Shown piece by piece: positions 57,101 through 63,672 of a stretch of 64,000 nt of DNA. The stretch lies in the NCBI GenBank assembly GCA_965242845.1, contig CBDETC010000003.1, forward strand, positions 1,302,001-1,366,000, given 5' to 3'. Both the position numbers and the translations under genes were made by a program. Source of the DNA: RHLJ01 sp965242845 (GTDB lineage: Bacteria > Bacteroidota > Rhodothermia > Balneolales > Balneolaceae). The notes under the pieces are model-generated. The model worked only from the letters and a program-made list of their open reading frames with translations. It did no database searches and was not told where the DNA came from. How positions within the stretch are numbered: position 1 is the first letter of the stretch; each line of letters opens with the position of its first letter.

Positions 57101-58467
57101 AAGCATTCCTGTCGGTATTTAGCATGAAGGATTTCTCGTTTAGTTATAAACGAACAAAGAGTGGAAGCCAGCCAGGTTATAGTGGGCAATCTCAGATTTT
57201 CTATGCATTTAGTAATACTGGGGCAGATAATTTCTCTCCTCCGTTTGGCTACAGGATTGGATTACAAGAACGTATACCACGCTCACAATTAATTGGTAAT
57301 GTTGATGGTGTAAACGAGATCAGGTTCCCGGCTAACAACAGGTATCAGGATCAAATTTCTGCAGGCACAAGGATTAGCCCATTCCAGAATGTAACCATAG
57401 ATTTAGATTGGACTGCCTCATTCTCCAATACCCGAACTGAAAATATTGTAGTAAGTCCGGAAGGAGAGTTTTCGTCTACATCTACAGAGTCAGGTAATTT
57501 CACCACTTCTGTTTGGGCCTTTGGTGGGGGGTATGAGGATTTCTTATCCCGTCAGATAGAAGCTGCTTACGATGATATTGTTGAAGGAAGTACAGTACTT
57601 AGGGATTCGCTTGGAAATTCTGATGGAAGAGGAGTACTGAACAGGAATACACTTCAAGATGACTTCCGAAAAGCATATTTAGGAGGCAATAGTGTTGGAA
57701 GAGGAGACAAAGGCTTTATCGCATTTCCGCTTCCACAATGGCGCCTCAATTGGTCCAAATTAGAACAGTTTATTCCTTTTGTTGGTCAGTATATGAATAC
57801 TGCTACCTTGGTCCACTCTTATCGAGGCACCTACCGGGTAGACTGGAGCTTAAATTCCGTTACGGGGTTACAGCCAGGGCAATCACTTGGAGACTTTACT
57901 GTAAGAGATGACAGGGGATTATTTGAACCCACATCCATAAGGGTAGAGCGAAGGTTCTCTCCACTTGCCAAACTTAATGTGACCTGGAAATCAAACCTGA
58001 GAACAGAGCTGGGATATGATAGGTCCGTGATTTCATCTTTTGCCATCAATAGTAGCAGGGTTACAGAAACACTTACTAGCGGGATCGATTTTGCAGTCAA
58101 TTACACCTTTAGAAATGTCAAAATCTCGTTTCTCCCTGGCATCAAGAATAATATTGATATGAGTATTAGGGGGAGTATCGATAACGATTTAGAAAACAGT
58201 TATAAGCTGGATACCGACCTGAGTAATACCTTGAGAGACGCAGATGATTTGCCTTCCATAAATCAGGCTGTGAGTGATAGTAGGGAAACCAAAAGAACAA
58301 CGGAAAGAAATCGAATTAATGGTTCGCTTACGCTTGGATATCAAATCTCAAGAACTATTTCCTCAAACTTTGAATACACCTACAGCCGAATCGAGGCGAA
58401 TGATCTTCCAACCAGGACGAATCATGACATTCGTTTCAATATCAGGATAGCGATTCGGTCGAGATAG
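51187..58467 (+). CDS. sprA: T9SS outer-membrane translocon protein SprA
   Basis: A 2426-residue protein, the length of SprA (about 2400), the very large beta-barrel through which type IX secretion cargo leaves the cell. Start GTG 51187 gives a signal peptide (LYFILTCSVLFCVLGG, then NAQ). SprA features include the N-terminal GGENSAFTTIFGTNEVNLRVNG, TIGDKLTIATDWDTERQFDFEN and YKGYEDEI-like segments (here YRGYEDEI) and the long strand-rich barrel to a terminal segment HDIRFNIRIAIRSR. Its 3' end overlaps the convergent lnt gene by 26 bases. Cargo in this window: the 2490-5066 protein. Confidence 0.96.
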   Translation: MRPTLRLYFILTCSVLFCVLGGVRFSNAQEASDSLNVASDSTLKEIKFFSNSQGSRISRLPSNKVRSLYGKTPGFYTTTVSWDSLSNYKIQRTVFGREFFFPTLVDFETYSSLKRQQQKQRIQSILVQESRSQEEEGRGLLDFKINVPGGENSAFTTIFGTNEVNLRVNGSANMNIGASIQTLDDGTLSPDQRRRVDPTFNQNLQLNIQGTIGDKLTIATDWDTERQFDFENRLSIVYRGYEDEIIKSIEMGNVSMETGNSLVSGGKALFGIKAVTELGPLKVTSVVSQQEGKNNTKTINGGSQETQINLSPADYEDGRHFFIDFFNRNFFEQSLADPQNILQPYQVTEVYVYVSRATDQSASDRTVPAIALLDLGVNTLGGLPGNDVDIFDQTLLDALRPTNSGATNDDFGVTSQEYVDASFELLEEGVDYTFNRALGFISMKSFINSGDAIAVSYVYSNPANGAPVQVGELTATEGNKLYLKLLRPGGMTTQDRAWPLTMRNIYSLGVTGFTPEGFQLSITETRGNQPVFSLPSRSQELLEDLGLDRVDSEGAIGKDNIVDFISPILNSETGKLMFPYLEPFGDRVFNLLDGLVTDSVRNVLAFTELYDLKQTDARVSSKNGNYEISGTSSGGVSGTFILDFGLVEGSVKVFANNVELTENSDYEVDYSFGSLTILNDKYLAPGQEIEIEYESNQFSIIGQKNFTGVRAEYTISDDIKIGSTFFRLREQPLSDKIRIGNEPINNTILGLDAKAQFDTPWLTRFIDRIPLLQTRTPSNFSFTGEFAQLRPGVAQTNAVQEAIDNGELFSDEENGLVFIDDFEGAEYSISFVNPTRWNLATAPAAIPGYINDESYFFDPDNTPPQTLTDRKARSDLRSQFSWYSIPRNLTSIGNATFNIESRPIRIDEVFRGREIVNANDAQLTPLDVYYDPSNRGPYNYNMDLKNLLENEPEKTWGGMTAVIPPGQEDLVQNNIEFLEFWVQPVLPNGQDPTGLESFYNGKMYLDLGIISEDVVPNGQLNTEDGLSSVLNNLVEDDPVGQARSYISPSPPFQLNQFSNSNRSLEDVGLDGAPNPGTPGANGLDEGNLFADFIEQIRTDYGEGSEMLQAVEADPSNDDYVYYNQSIVRNLELNERFFRMLGYHDGNTPESSTNSDKTAITLKPDTEGLVSTSVQQSNSYFQYEIDFNPADQSRLQIGTEGTYIVDKVVVGNAESDTSNTLAWYLVRIPLTDFKRQIGEVDNFQNISYMRLWLSGYQRPFTMRFATFEFIGSQWRKVTELTESPPSVENFQISTINIEENANREPFPYRQPDGSIRALNRGAQVQALENEQSIVLNVEGLGPGEIHMIKKVYPGKLNLLNYSNMRMFVHGESFDDTGDAELVVRIGSDLENNFYEYRQPVTPSQPRNFNYNINDPSGLSEEAQEIWRYDENSMNILISAFNVLKQRRDETGTDPTQIYEEAGLLTTLIGDEAVEGATLAIRGNPSLDRVTEIGLGIRNPYDPNDTNSPGVPSLNAEFWLNELRVSGFDNEFGWAANAKSSVKLADFATVNANVTRRTNNFGGLDSRLGDRSISDQIGYGISTTVNLHKLVPDRYGWNFPVSISNRRNTQTPKFLPDQGDIRLSDFENAVNSRTDISNGEKQSIIDDKISDIQTVSENFSFNMSNISKTGSKSKLAQYTIDNMRLSYVYNKGYSKNPQLIFQDRWDYKASVQYNLRLRQVKLIRPFSFTENIPIAKALSGLRLGYMPSSVSTSTTLTRRYDESRRRNLNDPDALQALNQQHAFTQQNNFSMNYSLTPSIQTTFNTSTSFDLSSAGIKDRNVSGVDSSSYDVVPTFEVLKGIVSDSLTARRSTYSERYTASWRPDLTKIEGLNWLTYTSSYGGGYQWNNSPRGSNLGASVANNFQLDNTIRINTDRIFRKLGFYNKIQDADKKETGDRRAAREARKREAEDTPDSLRTPRPSPELLKDLRYVSRKAFLSVFSMKDFSFSYKRTKSGSQPGYSGQSQIFYAFSNTGADNFSPPFGYRIGLQERIPRSQLIGNVDGVNEIRFPANNRYQDQISAGTRISPFQNVTIDLDWTASFSNTRTENIVVSPEGEFSSTSTESGNFTTSVWAFGGGYEDFLSRQIEAAYDDIVEGSTVLRDSLGNSDGRGVLNRNTLQDDFRKAYLGGNSVGRGDKGFIAFPLPQWRLNWSKLEQFIPFVGQYMNTATLVHSYRGTYRVDWSLNSVTGLQPGQSLGDFTVRDDRGLFEPTSIRVERRFSPLAKLNVTWKSNLRTELGYDRSVISSFAINSSRVTETLTSGIDFAVNYTFRNVKISFLPGIKNNIDMSIRGSIDNDLENSYKLDTDLSNTLRDADDLPSINQAVSDSRETKRTTERNRINGSLTLGYQISRTISSNFEYTYSRIEANDLPTRTNHDIRFNIRIAIRSR

Positions 58468-60007
58468 AAGATGGGTTTCTTCTAAACCTCCCTATTAGAA
58501 AACCTCCAATTGAGAGGATAAGAGTTAAATAAGAAAGCCAATCTCCGAATCTGGTATAAATAGTAGTTGAAGACAAATTAGGGATGGTCGAGGTAAACCC
58601 TGTTCTAACCCAATAATCCGTTTTTCGTTCAACAGTGCCATCCGGCCTGATGATACCAGAAGTACCATTATTTGCACTTCGTACGATCCAGCGATCAAAC
58701 TCTATTGCTCTCAATCGGGCATAAGCAAAATGCTGAAGATGACCACTTGAGTTACCCCACCAGCCATCGTTGGTGATTACGGTAATGAAATCAGCACCAT
58801 TATCTACAAACTTCCTGGTCCACGACGGATACACAGAGTCATAACAAACTAAACCCGGGGTTGAATAGGCATCCGTTTCTAACATATCAGGAGTGGTTCC
58901 CTTTCCAAACCCCGCTTGTTTACCCCAGTCCACCCATTCAAATACATCTATAGTGGAAAAGAAAGGGAGAAAAGGAAAACGCTCAACAATAGGAACCAGG
59001 CTAGCTTTATCATAGCGTGATTTAGATCCATCCGCTTCAATGAAAAGGGAAGAGTTGAAGATGTTATAAGGCTGATCATTTATAGTGCCCCTATACAATT
59101 TCGGTTCTTCATCATAGATCGTGTAAAGCCCGGTACCAACAATAAAGTCTGAATTCCATGCTCTGGCTGAATCAGCAATTCTTTGACTTGTATATGAATC
59201 AAAGAATATGGGTTTATCAATAGCATTTTCTGGCCAAACGATCAGAGCAGTTTCTTCAGTTCGGATTTTTTGTGTGATTGAAAACAAGCTATCAAGCACT
59301 TCTAGTGCCCCGCTCATACCTCCATAGTCGAGGTAAGAATCATGATTGGGTTGAATAACAGCGACGTTGGTTACGCTTTGGTGATCAGAAGGAAGGTCTT
59401 TTGCACCAAAATAAATAAGTGATAGAAGTGGGAGTGTCAGCAAAGAAACAACCGTTCCGATAAGTAAGGGTTTCGTCCGGTATTTAAACGTCTGCATAGC
59501 CAGTGCAGCTACAAATACTACCCATAGTGAGATTCCAAGATGGCCGGTTATGGATATGTATTGAATAAGACTTACATGATTTGCCCATGCATTTCCAATG
59601 GCTATCCACGGCCAGGCTAAATCCCAGTGATGATGTAAGAACTCATAACTTACCCATCCAGATGCCTGCAATAATGCGATTAGGAAAGGGGAGGAGTATT
59701 TTCGGGCAAAAAAACGAGCCAGTACTAATGGTATGGTCATTAATACACTATTCGCGAGAATTGCGGCCACTCCGGCGCCTACACTTGCCATGATGAGCCA
59801 ATACGTTGTTCCGAGGTTCCATATCAAAAAACCGGCATAACTGTAATAAGCCGTCTGCTTATAGGAATCGCAATCTTCTGCCAATTTAAAAAGCAGCATA
59901 AATGCCGGAATACTCAGGAAAGAAAGATTAACAGGAGGAAAACTTAGAGCCAATAACAAACCTGCAGTTGCTGATAATGCCCATTTATTTGAAAGCCAGT
60001 TATTCAT
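58442..60007 (-). CDS. lnt: apolipoprotein N-acyltransferase
   Basis: A 521-residue inner-membrane enzyme that adds the third acyl chain to lipoproteins. About seven N-terminal membrane helices precede a nitrilase-fold domain with the catalytic triad Glu260 (IVWPEN), Lys334 (SRYDKASLVP) and Cys388 (LVCYDSV), close to the E. coli numbering. NDGWWGNSSG follows the triad. Its last coding bases overlap sprA. It overlaps rsmI by 4 bases. Many lipoproteins in this window would be substrates. Confidence 0.95.
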   Translation of the reverse strand: MNNWLSNKWALSATAGLLLALSFPPVNLSFLSIPAFMLLFKLAEDCDSYKQTAYYSYAGFLIWNLGTTYWLIMASVGAGVAAILANSVLMTIPLVLARFFARKYSSPFLIALLQASGWVSYEFLHHHWDLAWPWIAIGNAWANHVSLIQYISITGHLGISLWVVFVAALAMQTFKYRTKPLLIGTVVSLLTLPLLSLIYFGAKDLPSDHQSVTNVAVIQPNHDSYLDYGGMSGALEVLDSLFSITQKIRTEETALIVWPENAIDKPIFFDSYTSQRIADSARAWNSDFIVGTGLYTIYDEEPKLYRGTINDQPYNIFNSSLFIEADGSKSRYDKASLVPIVERFPFLPFFSTIDVFEWVDWGKQAGFGKGTTPDMLETDAYSTPGLVCYDSVYPSWTRKFVDNGADFITVITNDGWWGNSSGHLQHFAYARLRAIEFDRWIVRSANNGTSGIIRPDGTVERKTDYWVRTGFTSTIPNLSSTTIYTRFGDWLSYLTLILSIGGFLIGRFRRNPSSISTESLS

Positions 60008-60687
60008 TCTGAATATCCTTTACCTGAAACTATAACCACAATTTCTCCTTTGATTGAATCACGGGAAGAAAACTCTTCTTTTAGCTCGGTTATTGTTCCT
60101 CGTTGAATTTCTTCAAAAGATTTAGTGAGCTCCCGGGCAACAGCCATTAAGCGTGATGGCTCAAAATGTTCTTCAAGTTCACCAAGCAGTTTTATGAGTC
60201 GGTTAGGACTTTCATAAATGATAAGGGTCCGTTCTTCTTCAGCCAACTGAGAGAGCCGTTTTTGTCGTCCCTTTTTTTGTGGGAGGAAACCCTCAAACAC
60301 ATAACGGTCGCTTGGAAGCCCGCTGGCAACGAGTGCTGTAGTAGCTGCATCCGGGCCTGGGATCACAATCACTGAGTGACCTTCTTGCTTCGCAGAACGA
60401 ATTGCCAGAAATCCAGGATCAGATATGCCTGGCATGCCAGCATCTGAAATTAGAGCTATGGTCTGGTTCGCATCCAGGATATTCAATACATGCTTTACCT
60501 TGGAGTGTTCATTGTGTTGATGGAATGAAAAGGTTGGTTTACTGATTCCAAAATGTTGTAGCAATTTATTCGAAGTACGTGTGTCTTCACAGGCTATGTA
60601 ATCCACCGATTTAAGGGTTTCTATGGCTCGATGAGAGAAGTCGCCTAAATTTCCAATAGGGGTAGCTACGATATAAAGTGTCGACAA
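60004..60687 (-). CDS. rsmI: 16S rRNA 2'-O-ribose C1402 methyltransferase
   Basis: A SAM-dependent tetrapyrrole-methylase-fold enzyme. TTG 60687 is preferred as start because it gives the standard N-terminus STLYIVATPIGNLGD; the frame continues to ATG 60738 with 17 residues that do not resemble the family. Motifs: CEDTRTSNKLL, ALISDAGMPGISDPG, GPDAATTALVASGL and ESPNRL. It is coupled to lnt by an ATGA overlap. Confidence 0.93.
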   Translation of the reverse strand: MSTLYIVATPIGNLGDFSHRAIETLKSVDYIACEDTRTSNKLLQHFGISKPTFSFHQHNEHSKVKHVLNILDANQTIALISDAGMPGISDPGFLAIRSAKQEGHSVIVIPGPDAATTALVASGLPSDRYVFEGFLPQKKGRQKRLSQLAEEERTLIIYESPNRLIKLLGELEEHFEPSRLMAVARELTKSFEEIQRGTITELKEEFSSRDSIKGEIVVIVSGKGYSE

Positions 60688-60811
60688 AATTGAAATGTTA
60701 AATGAACTGCACGGGTGCACAAAAATACAACCAAGCATAAGGATTCAAAAATTCAATTATTCCTTAAAAGCTGTATCATTGCACCTAAATTAAAAGAACG
60801 ATTTTAGATAG

Positions 60812-61198
60812 ATGAATTTTAAGCCTTCCGGACTAAACCACATTACCATCAGAGTAAACAGAATAAATGCTTCCAAAGAATTTTATGGAGAAATACTCGG
60901 CTTAGAACTGATTAAGACTATGGGCCAAAGTATGGCTGTGTATGATATTGGCAATGGAGATACCCTGGTAATAGTTGAAGCTGAAACAAGCTATGACCCT
61001 TCGTCCAGAGATTTTCGGGTAGACCATTTTGGCTTTTACGTGGATAGTCCCGAGGAAGTAAATGAGCTGGCTGAATTCTTCAGGAGCAAAGAAGTAACCA
61101 TCATGAGTGGGCCAGCTAATAGAAAAAAAGGACGCTTTCTTTTTGTAGCTGATCCCGATGGGAATATGATTGAATTCTTCTATGAAGAAAAAAATTAG
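60812..61198 (+). CDS. VOC (glyoxalase-fold) protein
   Basis: A 128-residue vicinal-oxygen-chelate protein with two paired beta-alpha-beta-beta-beta modules: NHITIRVNRINASKEFYGEI with a metal His (residue 10) and DHFGFYVDSPEEV with a second His, closing with FLFVADPDGNMIEFFYE and its Glu. These three residues are the usual metal ligands. Substrate unknown; glyoxalase, dioxygenase or resistance functions are all possible. The next gene begins within its 3' end. Confidence 0.9.
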   Translation: MNFKPSGLNHITIRVNRINASKEFYGEILGLELIKTMGQSMAVYDIGNGDTLVIVEAETSYDPSSRDFRVDHFGFYVDSPEEVNELAEFFRSKEVTIMSGPANRKKGRFLFVADPDGNMIEFFYEEKN

Positions 61199-61568
61199 TC
61201 AGAAGGAGCTAGTCGAACTCAGAAAGAAAGAACAAGCTCGTAAAGAAATGGAATACGAGCTGGGGAGAGATTTAAAGCTACAGGGTCAGCAACAGGATAG
61301 AGAAGAGAGAAACAATTCAACTTATAACAGGGCGATAATCGCAGCATTTAATTTCTTCGGTACACTCATCATTTTTTATGCTGTATATTTTTTAGTTCTT
61401 TTTAAGATCAGGTATTTCTTTGGGTTCTTCTTCGACAAACATGTAGAATTCCCACTTTTTGTATGGTACATACAAATACTGTTTTGGATTACAGCATTTT
61501 GGAGTCTATTCTCAAAAAAAGGCTTTTTTGATGTCTTGCTGCAGAAGTATACCGAGTTTATGAGCTAG
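61182..61568 (+). CDS. small two-helix membrane protein
   Basis: A 128-residue protein from ATG 61182; the frame opens at a TTG 12 bases earlier. The first 50 residues are charged and helical (Lys/Glu/Gln-rich). Two membrane segments follow (IIAAFNFFGTLIIFYAVYFL and LFVWYIQILFWITAFW). It overlaps the VOC stop by 17 bases, and its stop overlaps the convergent carbonic-anhydrase stop (61565-61568). No family recognised. Confidence 0.65.
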   Translation: MKKKISQKELVELRKKEQARKEMEYELGRDLKLQGQQQDREERNNSTYNRAIIAAFNFFGTLIIFYAVYFLVLFKIRYFFGFFFDKHVEFPLFVWYIQILFWITAFWSLFSKKGFFDVLLQKYTEFMS

Positions 61569-62260
61569 GTAAATTCGAGGTATTCCACATTTCGAACTTC
61601 AAAATAGTCTTCAATAGCATAATCGGTATTAATCACTACCCCGCCAATCAGGTATAACTTAATATTCGAAAGATCTGGTTTAATGGCTCTTAAGATGTTA
61701 TACAGCTTTTCGTGGATTTCCTCATACGCAACGTCGGTCACCTCTTTCAATGGGAATTCGCTTTCCAGAATTTCGTCTCGCTTATTATATAAATGCTCAA
61801 CTACTCTTGCTTGCTGGTAGTCCAATGGGTTATCCATTGGCAGGTGTTCTTCTTTTTTTAGTGAATCGAGTGCTGCTACTAAAGATCCACAACAGGTTGA
61901 GGATGCAAACTGGTTTTGACGATTTACGCGCCCCATTTTACCATCCTCAGAGATGCCTATATGCGGACCATAAAGAATAAGTACGGCGCCCTCGGTGGGG
62001 GCGTGACTTAAAAATGCTTTCATCCCTGTAATCCCAGAAAAAGGAAGCCCGGAAAGACCTCCCATCATAAATGGACCAGGACCTGCAAATAAATCATAAA
62101 ATGGAGCAAACATATTATTTACTTCATCACTACAAAAAGAAGTAGCCCAAATAGTGGATTTTAAATCCAGTTTCTTGTGGACAAGATCTGTAATAATCTT
62201 TGTTTCCAATTCCGTAATTCTAATTGCAGAAGGGTAGTGCTTTGGAATGGTAGTATGCAT
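61565..62260 (-). CDS. LCIB-family (theta-class) carbonic anhydrase
   Basis: A 231-residue soluble protein. Its signature is that of the limiting-CO2-inducible protein B family of algae and diatoms: ATSFCSDEVNNMFAPFY (39-55), FAGPGPFMMGGLSGLPFSGI (58-77), LILYGPHIGIS (94-104) and SSTCCGSLVAAL (120-131). Candidate zinc ligands are Cys43, His100 and Cys123 or Cys124, with Asp45 as the partner residue; this assignment is by pattern. No signal peptide, so cytoplasmic. It is divergent from sbtA-sbtB (151 bases between starts). Together they suggest bicarbonate uptake and conversion. Activity in this lineage is unproven. Confidence 0.85.
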   Translation of the reverse strand: MHTTIPKHYPSAIRITELETKIITDLVHKKLDLKSTIWATSFCSDEVNNMFAPFYDLFAGPGPFMMGGLSGLPFSGITGMKAFLSHAPTEGAVLILYGPHIGISEDGKMGRVNRQNQFASSTCCGSLVAALDSLKKEEHLPMDNPLDYQQARVVEHLYNKRDEILESEFPLKEVTDVAYEEIHEKLYNILRAIKPDLSNIKLYLIGGVVINTDYAIEDYFEVRNVEYLEFT

Positions 62261-62411
62261 ATAAATACTGGTGGCTACTTATTTCGGGTTTGAATATAGA
62301 GTATGTTTGCTAACATTAGTAAAAAAAACCAGGGCCTTTTTAATCGAAGAAAGGAACTCAGTTTTTTTTAGTAATTTTTGGGGCTTTAAAAACTGACTAC
62401 ATCTACTGATA
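62261..62411. promoter_or_regulatory. divergent promoter region between the LCIB gene and sbtA
   Basis: A 151-base AT-rich gap. On the plus strand TATGTTTG (62302-62309) fits the minus-7 pattern TAnnTTTG. A second near-match, TAATTTTTG, is nearer the sbtA ATG. No clear operator palindrome is seen. Confidence 0.35.
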
Positions 62412-63368
62412 ATGGAATCTTTATTATCCAATTTTGCATCCCCGGTCGTCCTTGCCTTTGTACTGGGAATTTTAGCCAAGACATTTAAAAGCGACCTTGA
62501 AATTCCCAAACCGCTTTATCAAGGTTTATCTATTTACTTGTTGTTAGCTATTGGACTGAAAGGAGGGGTGGAACTGAGTAAGACCCCTTTTAGTGAGTTT
62601 ATGTGGCCTGCGGCTGCTACTCTGTTACTTGGTGTGCTAACCCCATTAATTGCGTATGCTGTACTTCGGTATATAGGGAAAATGGATTTAATTAATGCCT
62701 CTGCAGTGGCGGCACATTATGGATCGGTTTCCGCAGTTACCTTTATAGCTTCTGTAAGCTACATGGAAGCACAAGGATTAAGCCCGGAAGGGTTCATGCC
62801 CACACTTGTGGCGATCCTTGAAGTTCCGGGAATAATTGTGGCCCTAATGATCCCTCAGCTAATGGGTACAAATAAAGGCTCCTTTAAAAAGGCATTACAT
62901 GAGGTGGTTACCGGGAGTAGTATCATTCTGCTTTTAGGTGGATTAACTATTGGGTTCATAGCCGGACCCGGGAAATTTGAATCGGTAGAACCTTTCTTTG
63001 TAAGTGGGTTTCAAGGAGCGTTAGTATTATTCTTACTAGAGCTGGGGATGGTCACAGCGCGTCGTCTTCAGGATTTGAAAAAAGTAGGGTTCTTTCTACT
63101 TGGCTTTGGGATTATCGTCCCTATTCTTTTTGGCTTGATGGCAGTATGGATAGGGCAAATGGCGGGACTAAGTATAGCTGGGTCTGCGGTACTTGCGGCT
63201 ATGGTTTCCAGTGGATCTTATATAGCAGCTCCTGCAGCGGTAAGAATTGCCTTACCAAAAGCGAGCCCTACCTTATATCTAACAGCATCATTAGGAATTA
63301 CTTTCCCATTCAATATCGCATTGGGAATACCATTATATCTTTACTTAGCTAATTTAATTGGAGGATGA
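62412..63368 (+). CDS. sbtA: SbtA-type sodium-dependent bicarbonate transporter
   Basis: A 318-residue membrane protein of the SbtA family (former DUF897), a Na+/HCO3- symporter. It has about ten hydrophobic helices in two inverted halves. Signature segments are FVLGILAKTFKSDLEIPKPL, GLKGGVEL, SAVAAHYGSVSAVTF, ILEVPGIIVALM in the first half, and GFQGALVLFLLELGM and VSSGSYIAAPAAVRIA in the second. The length is shorter than cyanobacterial SbtA (about 370), mainly from a shorter central loop. The regulator gene begins one base after its stop. Transport activity follows from family membership only. Confidence 0.92.
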   Translation: MESLLSNFASPVVLAFVLGILAKTFKSDLEIPKPLYQGLSIYLLLAIGLKGGVELSKTPFSEFMWPAAATLLLGVLTPLIAYAVLRYIGKMDLINASAVAAHYGSVSAVTFIASVSYMEAQGLSPEGFMPTLVAILEVPGIIVALMIPQLMGTNKGSFKKALHEVVTGSSIILLLGGLTIGFIAGPGKFESVEPFFVSGFQGALVLFLLELGMVTARRLQDLKKVGFFLLGFGIIVPILFGLMAVWIGQMAGLSIAGSAVLAAMVSSGSYIAAPAAVRIALPKASPTLYLTASLGITFPFNIALGIPLYLYLANLIGG

Positions 63369-63369
63369 T

Positions 63370-63672
63370 ATGGCTTTAACAGAATTATATTTAGTAACCA
63401 TAATTACAGAGCGCATATTCAGAGATGATATCATCGAGGAGATTAAATCTTTTGGAGCTACTGGTTATACCTTAACCGATACCACTGGTGCAGGATCCAG
63501 AGGCGTTAGGGCCAGCGACTGGGAAGGAAAGAATGTGAAAATTGAGGTAGTAGTTAACAAAGAAGTAGGGGACAAAATAATAGATGCAGTCGCCGATAAA
63601 TACTTCGAAAACTACTCCGTAATTGCCTATGTCTACCCCGTCAGAGTAGTAAGGGGTGATAAATATATTTGA
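63370..63672 (+). CDS. sbtB: SbtB-like PII signalling protein
   Basis: A 100-residue PII-fold protein, expected to bind SbtA and adenine nucleotides and to gate the transporter. Start ATG 63370 is preceded by GGAGG; the frame's upstream TTG at 63358 lies inside sbtA. The PII-like pattern is LYLVTIITERIFRDDIIEEI, then GATGYTLTDTTGAGSRGVR and the core strand VKIEVVV. The T-loop (about 41-55) is shorter than in cyanobacterial SbtB, and the C-terminal Cys-Gly-Pro-x-Gly-Cys redox loop is absent: the protein ends VRVVRGDKYI. Confidence 0.88.
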   Translation: MALTELYLVTIITERIFRDDIIEEIKSFGATGYTLTDTTGAGSRGVRASDWEGKNVKIEVVVNKEVGDKIIDAVADKYFENYSVIAYVYPVRVVRGDKYI

